Shown: positions 28,445 through 39,673, counted from the stretch's first letter. The stretch is 64,000 bases of DNA from Azorinus chamasolen (GCA_963576725.1 OY755243.1:40533243-40597242), one strand, 5' to 3'. Numbers and translations are program-made. Notes: a model not told the origin generated them from the letters alone.

Positions 28445-29140
28445 AAGAAGATGAAACGAAAGCCCACATATGGCAACCATTTCTATACACAGTAGTTTGA
28501 CATGTGATATACTGACATTGTTTATCAATTTATTTCTTTGAATAAATGAGCATACATTTTAATGGTTCGAGTAATACATCGAATACAAGCGTCAACGACG
28601 CTTAATCCACGAGAATCGGTGGAATCTGAGAAAAATGCCATGCTACCAAGCATTGTCTGCAGAGCTGATTCTGAGTTGACCAGGCATATATTAATTACAT
28701 TTGTAGGTAAAAGGCCGTTCAGAAGATTATAAATGTAATTTCTCTCTGCATGAAGTTTCTGACATTCAGTAATAAGGTGTTTGCAGATATCTCTTGTGTC
28801 TATATCACAATAGCCACACGTTGTAGTCTTATATTCAACATGAGTCCACATACGGGCAATTAAGTATCTGTCACTAATTCCGATTGGGTTATCCTGTGTT
28901 TTCCAAACGTCTGCAACCTTTATATGACTATGTAAGTTGCGAAACCTGTCAAAATCTGACTGAACTGATATGCGCTCAAGCCAACGAGCATTATGGTAAT
29001 CAAAAACAGCTTTATTTACAATTCTTTTCCAGTTTTGTTTGCTAGGAAATATACCTGTGCTCACATAGTTGGTTAAAAACGATAAAATGTTATACTTGGA
29101 TAAAATAGAGTATATGTCTGGGATGAACCCTACCTGCTTA
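28445..29140 (-). pseudogene. LINE 3' fragment: C-terminal part of a non-LTR reverse transcriptase ORF
   Basis: On the minus strand an open frame from about 29135 to the stop at 28525 reads a region rich in aromatic and basic residues (FPSKQNWKRIVNK, YHNARWLERIS). It is followed by a zinc-binding pattern C-x2-C-x8-H-x4-C (CGYCDIDTRDICKHLITEC), typical after the RT domain of LINE ORF2 proteins. The catalytic domain itself is missing, as in a 5'-truncated insertion. The frame is unusually intact for 200 codons, suggesting a fairly recent insertion. The 3' end is uncertain. Confidence 0.8.
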
Positions 29141-29151
29141 GAAAAACTATT

Positions 29152-29376
29152 TGTCTCGTGGGCTATTTTTTAGTTTTAGACCCAACCTCTTTGAATAAAT
29201 CTACTGAAAAGGAGCATTTCCAAGAGAAAAGGAAACTTTAGAATTGTGTAGCTTTGAAACCATTGTAATAAATAGAACATTTGCTCCATAGGAGCAAATG
29301 CTTTATTTATCACAATGATTTCAAAAATTATTTTTATAGAGGCGTCAAAAGGCGTCAATATGAGGGAATATGTTAA
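29152..29376. mobile_element. TTAA-type MITE, family F (reverse)
   Basis: TAGACCCAACCTCTTTGAAT, the tip GCTCCATAGGAGC, GGCGTCAATATGAGGGAATA and a TTAA edge at 29373-29376. Confidence 0.88.
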
Positions 29377-29616
29377 AGAACATCGACCGTATTATTTTCT
29401 TCGGGAGCGGCTATTTCCTTTTTACACCACGTTGTCTGACAATTAGTTAAACTATATGTTGCATATTTACTGTAAACTTGACATATAAATGAACAGACAT
29501 GGAACTCGACATGGTTGTCCGGGTTCAAATGTTATCATCGCCATCAAACATTCAGATGCACGAGAAACTATTGAATGCGTTTAACTCTCGCTGCTAATGT
29601 CAAAACTGTTAGCACA

Positions 29617-29680
29617 TCTGGAAATAGTTTGGATCCAAATGGGAGTAGCCCGTCGTCTGTTCAGGATCAAAACTGTTCGA
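29617..29680. repeat. Hairpin family H (worn)
   Basis: AATAGTTTGGATCCAAATGG and CAGGATCAAAACTGTTC. Confidence 0.6.
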
Positions 29681-29779
29681 TGTTTACGTTGTACTATTTT
29701 TTCTATTTTGAATTAGTTCTCTTTTCTTTAAAAAAAAAGAAAGAAAAACTACAATACGTGACAGCGAAAGAGGGATTTT

Positions 29780-29905
29780 GCAGGCCCCGATGTTATAAAA
29801 CGTTTTGCTTGAGTCTGAGTTTATAATCAAGAATCTGATTGGTTATACACAATCTGGGCAATTAGATGCTTAAGTCGGACTCAAACTCAAAAGTGTGAAG
29901 TCAGG
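29780..29905. repeat. Dispersed repeat shared with 37552-37645
   Basis: CCCCGATGTTATAAAACGTT, TTGAGTCTGAGTTTATAAT and GATGCTTAAGTCGGACTC recur in similar order near 37.6 kb. Confidence 0.55.
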
Positions 29906-30090
29906 GAAGTGTGTTGGTGAATTCTAACCCAGTAAACAGTGGTAGACAAGATTGATTCCAGCAAAGACTATTGATTTATTCCGTCAGATCTGACAGAATC
30001 ACGACAGTCCAGCGAGAAAAGAGATGTAATTAACCAACATAAGTGGTCATAATCACATCTTTTACTATAGGTTTGCTTGTTGGTTATATA

Positions 30091-30289
30091 TACAGTAGAA
30101 TCCCTCTAATGCGACAACTTAAAGAAACACCATAGCTGCCTTTATAAGCAGGTGGTTGCTTAATGCAGGACGAAAGTAGGACTTTTCTAAGAGCTTTCTG
30201 CATAACGTTCGTCCTGCATTAAGCTACCACCTGCAATTGCCACACAGAATTATGTCCCTTGTTGGTGGTCGCAGAGGGGTTTTACTGTA
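30091..30289. mobile_element. TA-type MITE, family C
   Basis: TACAGTAGAATCCCTCTAATG and GCAGAGGGGTTTTACTGTA with TA edges. The left side of the tip is partly lost (GGACTTTTCTAAGAGC). Confidence 0.88.
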
Positions 30290-30402
30290 TATTGTTATCT
30301 TCAACTCTTTCGCTGCCATATATTGTCGTTTCCAAAATGTTTCGTCGACAACAATTTTCGTTGTTTAAATTTCTTCCCTTTCTTTAAAAACATTATCACG
30401 GT

Positions 30403-30470
30403 AACAAACAATTTAGACCCTGGCGAGACGCCGATTTACATGACGTCTAATCTGGATCCAAACTGTTTGC
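30403..30470. repeat. Hairpin family H (worn)
   Basis: AACAAACAATTTAGACCCTG and TCTAATCTGGATCCAAACTG. Confidence 0.75.
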
Positions 30471-31198
30471 ATCGGTAATCACAGATTCACTGATGAAAGG
30501 AAAATGGGTACAGAAATTTGCAAAATATTGACCCAAGATTTAAAGATATGTTACTATTTATTAAATCGACATGCAGTACATGAACATACTTTTACATGTC
30601 TGATTCATGAACATCACCATGCAAACCGCTATGTTGTGCTTTGTTAAAATGTTTGAAATAAAATATGATTATATCTCGTGTCTGTTGATATAGATATATA
30701 CGATATATATATATATCGATACCTGTGGTTTTAATATTCATAATTATTTATAGCTCTTGTTTTCGTTCGAAATATTTTGGTCAAGCAGATGTTCATACCA
30801 AAGTTTAAGGATCCCTTTGATATTGGTCTACACTGTTTCCATATGTTCCAGTTATGGGATCGCCAGAATACATATTTTAATTATAGCCTATTTGAAATAG
30901 TCCTATTTTGAAATTGGTCAGAACTATTCTGCTAAAAGCAACACAGCGTTTCATCTTTTAGATTTTAGAAACCACTATACTCGAAACATTTTATTATAAT
31001 ATTGTTTATGATTTAGCACGTTTGTTAGGTCTCTGCTTGCACCAATTCCATGGCAGACAATATTGGACAGAAAGGCTGTGCAAAGAACGGTAACTAATTA
31101 TTATCTGCCTCTAAGCTCATGCAGAGCTATCTGCTCTTTCAGTTTTGCCGTTAGCCTGATAAATAGAGTATGGTATACGTATATCGCCATTTATTATA
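30471..31198. other. AT-rich DNA, nothing recognised
   Basis: Contains a short (TA)n run near 30700. No coding or transposon signals are supported. Confidence 0.4.
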
Positions 31199-31406
31199 TA
31201 CAGTAAAACCCCTCTATAACGGCCACTAAATTGTGTTAATTAGTTGGTATTTAGAGCAGGTGGCTGCTTAAAGCAATGTGAAAGTAAAACAGAACGCTCC
31301 CATAGGAGCGTTCTGTTTTACTTTCACATTACTTTAGGCTGCCACCTGCCTTTAACACAAAATACTTGATGTAATTTAGTGGCCGTTATAGAGAGGTTTT
31401 ACTGTA
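31199..31406. mobile_element. TA-type MITE, family B, full length
   Basis: TACAGTAAAACCCCTCTATA and TATAGAGAGGTTTTACTGTA. Arms of about 90 bases end at the tip CTCCCATAGGAG. Confidence 0.94.
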
Positions 31407-31613
31407 CCTTTCCATATGCATTACATTTAATATCGTCTATAGTGATGATATCCCACATAATTACTATACCATTATCTGGCTTTAGACGTTTCCCCTTTTT
31501 ACGTACGTAGAATTCAATATATAATTAACACAATTTAGGTCTCGAGTGGTGTTTTCTCCAGTTTAAAAATCGTTCATACCCGGATAACAATACATGTTCG
31601 TATCAATATTTAA

Positions 31614-31821
31614 TACAGTAAAACCTCTCTATAACGGCTACTAAATTACATCAAGTATTTTGAGTTAAAGGCAGGTGACTGCTTAAAGCAATGTGAAAGT
31701 AAAACAGAACGCTCCAATAGGAGCGTTCTGTTTTACTTTCACCTTGCTTTAAGCAGTCACCTGCCCTACATACCAACTAATTAACACAATTTAGTGGCCG
31801 TTATGGAGAGGTTTTACTGTA
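31614..31821. mobile_element. TA-type MITE, family B, full length
   Basis: A second B copy 207 bases after the previous one and in the opposite orientation (ACATCAAGTATTTTG on the left here). The tip is CTCCAATAGGAG. Confidence 0.94.
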
Positions 31822-31912
31822 TCAACAAATAGAGGTTGTTCTGTTTATAATTCGTTTAGATTAACTGTACAATAAACATGTCTTAGCGACCATTAAACAA
31901 AAAGCATGGGTC

Positions 31913-32012
31913 TTTAACTTTAATTTCCCTACAAATTTTCATCGGCAAACAATGTAGACGAGACCAGAGAACTCCTGAAGGAACCCTCTGATTAGGGTCT
32001 GCACTCAAAAAC
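31913..32012. mobile_element. A/G-type hairpin remnant
   Basis: TTAACTTTAATTTCCCTAC, then GGCAAACAATGTAGACGAGA, the tip ACTCCTGAAGGA and a return arm GATTAGGGTCTGCACT. The right end is lost. Confidence 0.55.
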
Positions 32013-32062
32013 TATTTTTCCAAAAGTCGCAGTAACTAAGTAATTATTTCAGAAATACCTGG

Positions 32063-32520
32063 TGAAATGAACCCTTTCACTTCTATAAACGCAAAGTCGT
32101 TGCAATCAGAGTAGACCAAGATGAGATGCTTCATGTAGGAGCCGTATGGTCAAGGTCTGCTCTGTTTGCTTAGGGGATTATATAGATCTAATTCTACATT
32201 GTTTTGACAAAGCAACGTATTCCCTTGAACATTCTACATCATACAAATTAACCCATTTACCCCCACGATCCCATATATGGGATATAGGCAAACAGTGTAG
32301 ACTCTGATCAGACGCCGAAATATGCGGCGTCTGATTAGAATCTACACTGTTTGCTGATAGGAAATTCAATATAAAACAAAACAAAAACGAAAATTTAGAC
32401 CAGGAATCCCTTAGATAAAAAAAATGGGCTAATCCAATATATAAGCATGGAAGAATCCACTGGGAGCAAATGGATTAAGTTTAAGAATCCCCACGAAGTG
32501 ACCAATACACGCATAAATCT
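32063..32520. mobile_element. TTAA-type MITE, family A, hosting a J element
   Basis: The worn A hairpin at 32105-32170 (GTAGACCAAGATGAGATG; GGTCAAGGTCTGCTCTG) and the A right half are interrupted by J at TTAA 32248. Confidence 0.6.
32248..32478. mobile_element. TTAA-type MITE, family J, full length (reverse)
   Basis: TTAACCCATTTACCCCCACG and GGGAGCAAATGGATTAA. The hairpin at 32287-32355 has arms GGCAAACAGTGTAGACTCTG and tip GCCGAAATATGCGGC. Confidence 0.92.
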
Positions 32521-32523
32521 TCA

Positions 32524-32740
32524 TAACCCATTACCTCATGGGCTATTTTTGGATCCAACCTCAAACTGAAAAGGAGTATTAACTAGAGAAAAGGAAAAAT
32601 TCAGAATTTTGTAGTTTGAAACATTTGTGATAAATAGAGCATTTGCTCTTATAGGAGCAAATGCTCTATTTATCAAAATGGTTTCAACAGGTAACTTTTG
32701 CAGAGGCGTCAAAAGGTGTCAATATGAGGGAAAGGGATAA
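32524..32740. mobile_element. TTAA-type MITE, family F (reverse)
   Basis: TAACCCATTACCTCATGGGC, the tip GCTCTTATAGGAGC and CAATATGAGGGAAAGGGATAA. Confidence 0.9.
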
Positions 32741-32881
32741 GGGAAATGCTTAATTAACAAAAGGTTCAGACAAAGAAAAATAAGACTAATTACTCATTTA
32801 TGCAAATTTTATTACGTCACATATTGTAGAATATACCAAATGAAATCTCTGTATCATATATACCCATGGACCCCTGAAATG

Positions 32882-33002
32882 TTTAACCCTTTGCAAACCC
32901 TTGGAATGCGGGACACAGGTCAACTGGCATCTGCAAACAGTGTAGACCCAAGTCGGAAGGCTCCTAGATGAGTCCCCTGAGCAGGGTATACGCTGTCTGT
33001 CA
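32882..33002. mobile_element. G-type hairpin
   Basis: The arms are GCAAACAGTGTAGACCCAAG and GGGTATACGCTGTCTG, with tip GGCTCCTAGATGAGTC. The left flank is TTAACCCTTTGCAAACCC. Confidence 0.6.
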
Positions 33003-33037
33003 TTCATCTAGCAGACTAGCAAAGTCAATGTTAAGCT

Positions 33038-33256
33038 TTAACCCATTTCCTCACATTGACGACTCTGCAAAAGTCACTTTGTGAAACCATTGTGATAAAT
33101 AGAGCATTTGCTCCTATAGGAGCAAATGCTCTATTTATCACAATGGTTTCAAACTACAAAATTCTAAAAAAATCCTTTTCCCAAGTTAATGCTTCTTTTC
33201 GGTAGATTTATTCAAAGTGGTTGTCTCTAAAAATAGCCTATGAGGTAATGGGTTAA
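33038..33256. mobile_element. TTAA-type MITE, family F, full length
   Basis: TTAACCCATTTCCTCACATT and ATGAGGTAATGGGTTAA. A perfect inner stem (AATAGAGCATTTG) ends at the tip CTCCTATAGGAG. Confidence 0.94.
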
Positions 33257-33465
33257 GACAATGGACTCTACAATTAAACAATGGTGGACCATTCTACTTT
33301 GACAATTCAGCATTCAAAGGGTTAAATGTCTTGATTATCTAAACACATTACTAAACATCGTTTGATAATCGAAGCAGCGACAAAAACAAGCAACCAGTCC
33401 ATTTTATTTCGCATGGACATAATTAGTATAGGAACAATTGAATGGCAAATTCTACGTCATTGAAC

Positions 33466-33683
33466 CCCTTTCAACCCTGAACTATCAGAGTGGAGTAACC
33501 CGGCAGTGTTTAACTATAGAGTCCATTCAGTAAGAATGGGTTAAACTTGCTTGAGGATTTTGAATGACCATCAGTGCAGATCCTGATCAAAGGGTTCCTC
33601 TAGGATCACTCTGATATGGGTCTACACTGTTTGCAAATGACTGTGCATGCATATACATTGTAGATCTGGGTTGAAAGGGTTAA
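33466..33683. mobile_element. TTAA-type MITE, family G
   Basis: The core AACTATAGAGTCCATTCAGT and GATTTTGAATGACCATCAGT are shared with 17205-17415. The tip is TTCCTCTAGGATC. The right end TTGAAAGGGTTAA closes at 33683. A loose G right end also lies at 33290-33326. Confidence 0.75.
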
Positions 33684-33726
33684 ATTGTCAACAGGGAACA
33701 GATACCTACAATGTATATAAGTATAC

Positions 33727-33934
33727 AATAGTAGAACTTCTCGAAAGAGATCACCAAATAAAAACACATACGTGGCTTTAAAACATATGCCTGCTTAATG
33801 CAGAATTAATATATTGCACGAAGTTCCTATGGGAGTTCTGCATAACTTTCATTCTGCATTTAGCTACCACATGTTTTAATGTCCAAAAATTAGAAGTGTT
33901 TTTGGCGGTCACTGTAAAGAGGTCTTACTGCATT
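33727..33934. mobile_element. TA-type MITE, family C (worn)
   Basis: TAGTAGAACTTCTCGAAAGAG and AAGAGGTCTTACTGCA. The tip is GTTCCTATGGGAGTT. Confidence 0.65.
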
Positions 33935-34071
33935 ATAGCCTGGGAAGGAGAATAATTCATCCACTGACTCGACATTTAAAACTGGATTGGCTATAGCTAC
34001 TAACTTAAAAGAAACGACATAAACACACCGTAGTTGTGTATGAAACATAGCATACATACTATACAGTAAAA

Positions 34072-34270
34072 CCCCTCTAATGCGACCACCTAAAAGGGGT
34101 ATAATTCTGGGTGGTAGAGGCAGGTGGTTGCTTAAAGCAGGACAAAAGTAAAGTAGAAAGCTCCTAGAGGAGCTTTCTGCATTACTTTCGTCCTGCATTA
34201 AGCAACCACCTGCTTATAAAGTAACCCATGTTTATTCATTAAGTGGTCGCATTAGAGAGGTTCTACTATA
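34072..34270. mobile_element. TA-type MITE, family C, full length
   Basis: TACAGTAAAACCCCTCTAATG and ATTAGAGAGGTTCTACTATA. The tip is AGCTCCTAGAGGAGCT. Confidence 0.93.
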
Positions 34271-34457
34271 GTAGAGTCTCGCTAAAGCAACCAAGTAATT
34301 TATTAACACAGGAGTCCTTAAAAGGAGATGTTTGCTTAATGCTGAGGCAAAATTAATGTAGAACTGTATAACGTTTGTTCATCATTAAGCTACCACGTGT
34401 TTTCTATCCAGTATCTGACTTTTTGGGGGATGGTTGTACTAGAGAGATTTTACTGTC
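34269..34457. mobile_element. TA-type MITE, C-like, adjoining the previous one
   Basis: TATAGTAGAGTCTCGCTAAAG and CTAGAGAGATTTTACTGTC. It abuts the C element at 34072-34270 and shares its TA. Confidence 0.7.
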
Positions 34458-34826
34458 GTAGCAATTCTCTAGTAGCATACTGCTGACAATAACTATGGGT
34501 GTTATCTTCTACCGAACACAAGGCTGGTTTGGTCGTTAACGTTCAATTCAAATGAATTCCATGTCAATACACCCATTCAAAAAAGTTTACATATGGAATG
34601 TTCCTCACTTATAACATAGTTGGTGCATTGCTTATATAGTCGTGAGATCATAACAAGTGTATATGTTTCCGTGTCAAGTTGGATTTATGTGTGTAAAAGA
34701 CTATATAAGACAAATATTTATACAAGTACGAAGAGCACTATTTCTGCTGAGGTATCGGAACATGTGAGTTTCAATTTTCATGTAAGTGTCAAGTTCTTAG
34801 AGCCATTAATACTCAACCGACTGTCA

Positions 34827-35277
34827 TTAACCCTTTAATACATATATAACATTTTGACATCTTTGCAAACAAAGTACAGTGCAACCTCTCTATAACGGCC
34901 ACTGAATTACATCAAGTATTTTGTGTCAAAGGCAGGTGGCTGCTTAAAGCAAGGTTAAAGTAAAACAGAACGCTCCGATAGGAGCGTTTTGTTTTACTTT
35001 AACCTTGCTTTAAGCAGCCACCTGCCCTAAATACCAACTAATTAACACAATTTAGTGGCCGTTATAGAGAGGTTTTACTGTAGACCCTTATCAGACGACT
35101 GCTGTAGGAGTATCTGATCAGGGCCTGTTCCGTTTGCTTTTGTACTACTACGGATAGATCTGATTTTAGAGTGTCTACCATGTTCACAATACCGTTATAA
35201 ATCTAAACCTATTTGATATTCATGAGATAATTATTTCTTATATAAGTATTCATGGAGTATATTATTAATATAATTAA
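34827..35277. mobile_element. TTAA-type MITE, family A, hosting a B element
   Basis: TTAACCCTTTAATACATA on the left and TTAA at 35274-35277. The left hairpin arm GCAAACAAAG is separated from GACCCTTATCAGACGAC by the B insertion. Removing B restores a normal A hairpin. Confidence 0.85.
34875..35092. mobile_element. TA-type MITE, family B, inserted in family A
   Basis: TA at 34875-34876 and 35091-35092 flanks CAGTGCAACCTCTCTATAAC ... GTTATAGAGAGGTTTTACTG. The tip is CTCCGATAGGAG. Confidence 0.95.
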
Positions 35278-35471
35278 ACCAGTCTAGATATCATTGACAT
35301 TTTTCTTATCTTGAAGTAGCGCAAATGCTCTCAGACCTGAACTCTTTACAGACAAATAACCCCTCATACAAGAGAGCATGTTACAAATATATAATCATTC
35401 AATGATGTGGATAAGATGCTTACTGGTCTATCATTGTGTTCTTGTATCTAAACCAAACCCTATTTTGCTGC

Positions 35472-35726
35472 TACAGTCGAACTTCGGTATATCGAATTCG
35501 GATATCGCGAACTCCGAGCTAACTCGAAATAAAAGGTCGGTCCTTCGGAACTTTACAATACAAACGTATCACTACGCATATCTAGAAACACACGTGACAG
35601 CCTAATACTGCATAAAGCTGTGAACTTGAGTATATCCGGATTAGAAATAGGATGGCTCGAACTTCTATTATTTCGAAGTAATGTGTATGGTCCAATGAAG
35701 TTCAACATATTGAAGTCCAGTTGTTT
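35472..35726. mobile_element. TA-type MITE, family E (worn)
   Basis: TACAGTCGAACTTCGGTATA and the right end AACATATTGAAGTCCAGTTG. GGTCGGTCCTTCGGAAC is shared with 4526-4849. The central hairpin is lost. Confidence 0.8.
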
Positions 35727-36191
35727 TCAATGTAATTGCCTCTCGGGGGCAATTCTAATTAGCAGCAGTAAGACAGGGTTTGGAAGAGAAATGTAAAACT
35801 ATTTATGTTAGAAATGCTCATCTTATCCACAGCTCCGAACATTTACCATTAACTATAAAAATAAAACGGGAATAATCTAAAACACAATGGATGACTAACA
35901 CTGTGATAGAACAAGATCTTACATACGAACTGTCTGCACTTTTGGAGCAGAAATGTGGAACATTGACAGTAGCATATATAATATAAGTAAATTAACAAAA
36001 ACGTTTTAAAGAATATCTCCTTTATTACTCTATCTAGCTCAATGTTGTCACCAATCTTCAGAATCGATCTTCGAGAAATATCGATTTTAGTATATGTATT
36101 TGATTATAGAAAAAGTGTCCCCCTCCCCGTGATCATACCCACCCCGTCCCTGGACCATTGTGTAAGCCACCCCACCCACCTGTGAGATAAA
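35727..36191. other. Intergenic DNA, nothing recognised
   Basis: AT-rich, with a C-rich segment at 36115-36180. No gene or repeat is supported. Confidence 0.4.
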
Positions 36192-36441
36192 TTAACCCTT
36201 CGCTTGCTATTCACGTCAATATACCTACATGTAAATAGTGAAGACCCAGATGAGACAGCTCCTGCAGGAGCTGTCTCATCAGGGTCTGCACTATTTACAA
36301 GTTCATTGTGCAACCAGTACAATCCACAGCAGTGATTGCACAGCGAAATACTTGTACACAGTAAAGATATATGTAATCATACAGCAGGGCATGGGTAAAG
36401 AAGGAGAAATGTATTTTAAAATTCAGCAAGCGAAGGGTTAA
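36192..36441. mobile_element. TTAA-type MITE, family I, full length
   Basis: TTAACCCTTCGCTTGCTATT and CAGCAAGCGAAGGGTTAA. The perfect hairpin tip is CAGCTCCTGCAGGAGCTG. Confidence 0.95.
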
Positions 36442-36517
36442 GACAGGTTCTACTGTAATAAAACAGGGTTTAATCCTGCCACCGCCAAATTATCAAAGTG
36501 CAATGTTCCCGTCATTG

Positions 36518-36670
36518 TTAAATAATAGAGTCAATTCAGTATGAATTGCGAGATTTTCAATAATAAACAGTGCATACTCTCATCACATGGCTCTCCTGGG
36601 TATTCTCTGATCTGGGTCAGGGTGCCCTTTTGGAGCCCTCTGATCTGAGTATCCACTGTTTGCAAACGCC
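36518..36670. mobile_element. Family G fragment with duplicated right arm
   Basis: AATAGAGTCAATTCAGTATG, then CTCTGATCTGGGTCAGGGT and again CCCTCTGATCTGAGTATCC before CACTGTTTGCAAACG. Confidence 0.55.
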
Positions 36671-37107
36671 AGAACACTTATTTCTCTTATTCAGAGGGGT
36701 ATTATGATAACAGGGGCGTTTGTGAGAAATAAGGACCCATAACTATGATAAATTGTTAAAAAAAAAGAATTCCCCAAAATAACTATACACGGATGTGAGT
36801 AGAAAATATATATAAATTGCACAATAGCAAAAACAAGGTACACAAATCCATAACAACATCATGTAAATAAGATAGCATATGATACGACCTGAGCAAGAAG
36901 AGATTTCCTTTGAGCGATAACACGCAAAAACGAGTTGTCTGCTTCACCTGTCCCCTCCTGGGTATCTATTTTAGCCTCCCCCTTCATCTACATGTATTTT
37001 ACTGACTATTTGATTTGACGCCCACCCCGCTCATATATTAGATTACATATGTATAGTTTTTGAATGTGAAGCTTTCTGTTAACACTTTACTCAATATATA
37101 TACCGGT
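36671..37107. other. Intergenic DNA, nothing recognised
   Basis: No palindrome, tandem unit or credible open frame. Confidence 0.4.
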
Positions 37108-37325
37108 TAATGTCTTTGTAAATACATGTAGAGTAGACCCAGATCAGACGGTTACTGCAGGAGCCGTCTGATCAGGACCTGCCCTGTTTGCTCATGAATT
37201 GATAGAGATGTGATGTTTCTGCCATGGCCAAACTTTCCTATGATTACATGCCATTATAAAAATTCATCTTAGTTATATTAATGATGTCATTATTTCTTAC
37301 ATGAATATGCATAGAGTAAAGGGTT
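37108..37325. mobile_element. TTAA-type MITE, family A
   Basis: The hairpin at about 37125-37191 (GTAGACCCAGATCAGACGG; CCGTCTGATCAGGACCTG) has the tip TTACTGCAGGAG. The A right half ends AAAGGGTTGAG. Confidence 0.8.
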
Positions 37326-37551
37326 GAGTATTTGTGACGTTTCATTGAGTGGAAACAAAATCAAAAGAAAATACACACTACAATATAAAAATGAAACAAT
37401 TATGGCAGATTATTGAACTGACATTTTTGCGTGTTAAAGCTCAATGTATAAGTATGCAATGATTTGAAATAAATAATGAAAATAAAGTAAAAACGCTCGT
37501 TAGAGACTGTCTGTAAGATGGCAATAAATAAATGAAGATAATAAAACAGGT

Positions 37552-37645
37552 CCCGAGGTTATAAAACATTTGGCCTGAATCTGCAAACTCAAAATCTGAC
37601 CAATCAGATGCTTGAGAATGAACACAGACTCAAAATCGGAGCCAG
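37552..37645. repeat. Dispersed repeat shared with 29780-29905
   Basis: GTCCCGAGGTTATAAAACAT, AACTCAAAATCTGACCAATC and CAGACTCAAAATCGG. Confidence 0.5.
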
Positions 37646-37718
37646 TTGTACAATTCTGCTTTCGAACATGACTAGAACACGAATTGGAGTGAGCACAAAA
37701 CCCTAGCAGATCATGGTT

Positions 37719-37927
37719 TTAATCCATTCTCTTATATTGACGCCTTTTGACGCCTCGGTGAAACTATTGTCATAAATAGAGCATTTGCTCCTACAATGCT
37801 CTTTTTATCACAATGGTTTCAAAACTACACAGTTCTCAAACTTCCATTTTTTATAGTAAAGGCTCCTTTTCGGTAGATTTATTCAAAGAAGTTGGGTCTT
37901 AAATTAGCCTATGAGGAAATGGGTTAA
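37719..37927. mobile_element. TTAA-type MITE, family F
   Basis: TTAATCCATTCTCTTATATT and ATGAGGAAATGGGTTAA. The tip has lost its right half (GCTCCTACAATGC). Confidence 0.88.
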
Positions 37928-38010
37928 ACCATGATCCTAATATGGAACTATTGTCTGCTAAATTCCCATCTACTACAATTCTTAATGTTTCGACAAATTA
38001 TATAACGATT

Positions 38011-38078
38011 GATAAACAGCTTGGATTCCTAATAGACACCAAGCAACTTGGTGTTTGATCTGAATCCAAACTGTTTGA
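38011..38078. repeat. Hairpin family H
   Basis: AAACAGCTTGGATTCCTAAT and GATCTGAATCCAAACTGTT flank CACCAAGCAACTTGGTG. Confidence 0.85.
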
Positions 38079-38132
38079 ACATATTCTTTAATTGAGACAT
38101 GCCCTGCCAGAAAGAAATCAATCTCTTAGGCA

Positions 38133-38362
38133 TTAACTGATTCCTCCATAGGCTATTTGTAGACCCAAACTATTTGAATGAATCTACCCAAAAGGAGCAT
38201 TTACTAGAGAAAAGTAAAATTTTAGAATTTTGTAGTTTGAAACAATTGTGATAAATAGAGCATTTGCTCCTATAGGAGCAAATTGCTCTATTTATCACAA
38301 TGGTTTCAAGAAGTGGTTATTACAGAGGCGTAGAAAGGCGTATCTATGGAGGAAAGGGTTAA
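38133..38362. mobile_element. TTAA-type MITE, family F (reverse), full length
   Basis: TTAACTGATTCCTCCATAGG and ATGGAGGAAAGGGTTAA. The tip is CTCCTATAGGAG. Confidence 0.92.
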
Positions 38363-38462
38363 CCCACTGTACGCTGTTACAACTGATGTGCCAACAGCTT
38401 GGATATAGACGAGATGACGTGTAAACTCGGCGTGTGATCAGGATCCAAACTGTTTGACGCCA
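38359..38462. repeat. Hairpin family H, starting at the TTAA of the preceding F
   Basis: TTAACCCACTGTACGCTG, then AACAGCTTGGATATAGACGA and GTGATCAGGATCCAAACTG. The shared TTAA hints that H too is TTAA-type. Confidence 0.7.
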
Positions 38463-38670
38463 AAAGCTGGAATGCATTGGAATTTAGTAAAGTTGCAACA
38501 GTTCAGAGTTTGAGCAGACATCATTTTTTACAGCGGAATAAAAACAGTACAGACCCCGACACGCCATCATGCAATATATATGGAGCCTGGTCTACACTGT
38601 CTATCGCACGTTATTATATGTGTTACAGCGGGAAACAGATAAACGTGCTTACTCAAGTACTAAATTCGAC

Positions 38671-38768
38671 ATTTCTCCTCCAAACCCTATGTTGTGACCA
38701 CTCTTCAGAATCGTCTCTTCGAGACGATTCTAAAGAGTGGCCACAACATAGGGCCTGGTGGAGAAATA
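38671..38768. repeat. Hairpin family K, near-perfect
   Basis: The arms ATTTCTCCTCCAAACCCTAT and the complement close on GAATCGTCTCTTCGAGACGA. The stem is over 40 bp. Confidence 0.92.
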
Positions 38769-38967
38769 AATAAATTATTCTTGAATGTGTTTTAATTTAC
38801 GTATAATATCTGGACCTCTGCCCAGTGGCGTATGTAGTATTATATTATCAAAGTTAACAAACAATGTAGTCTATGAGGCAATGTCTCGTCTAGATCTACA
38901 ATGTGTGTCACAGTTAAACCTCTCTACAATGACCACCCACAAGAAGACTAATAAGTGTAAGAGTTTG

Positions 38968-39193
38968 CAGCCCTTTACTCCATGAATATTCATGTAGGAA
39001 ATAATGTATGCATGAATATTAATAAGCTTATTATTTACAACAGCATATGAACAAGAAAACATCTGTCCCTGGTAAAAGAATCAGACTCATACAATTCCAT
39101 AAGCAAACAGAACAGACCCCGACCAGACGGCTGATCTGAGTCTAATCTGTTTGCAAAGGTGTTAAAATGTGTATTTATGGAGTAATAAGTTAA
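38968..39193. mobile_element. TTAA-type MITE, family A, tip deleted
   Basis: CCTTTACTCCATGAATATTC, the hairpin at 39104-39158 with only GGCTGATC at the apex, and TTAA at 39190-39193. Confidence 0.85.
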
Positions 39194-39275
39194 AATAGTT
39201 AGTAGCTAAATGGAGGATGAATGTTGTGTAGAAGGCTGTAACTGAGTGTTCTGTACACCTACATTCGTCCTACAT

Positions 39276-39483
39276 TCACCCATTACCTCATAGGCTAGTT
39301 TAGACCTAGCCTCTTTGAATAAATCTACCGAAAAAGGAGCATTTACTACAGGAAATGGAACTTTTTTAGAATTGTGTAGTTTTGAAACTTATTTGATAAA
39401 TAGAGCATTTGCTCCTATGTAGCAATGGTTTCAATAAATGACTTCTACAGAGGCGTCAAAAGACGTCAATATGCTGGAATGTG
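39276..39483. mobile_element. TTAA-type MITE, family F (reverse, worn)
   Basis: ACCCATTACCTCATAGGCTA, GCATTTGCTCCTATGTAGCA and GACGTCAATATGCTGGAATG. It appears to sit inside a worn C element (39230-39550). Confidence 0.8.
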
Positions 39484-39673
39484 ACCCACCTGCTTCTAAA
39501 TAGGACAATGTTTGTCCATTAAGTGGTCATTATAAAGAGGTTCTATTGTGTTCCATTTCAGAGTTGGCATAAATAATATCTACACGATATTCATAAAATA
39601 ATTGAAACTCAAGTATATATAAAGATTATAATAAACAAACAGCAATGATGTCATTTATGCTCTGCAATACGTA

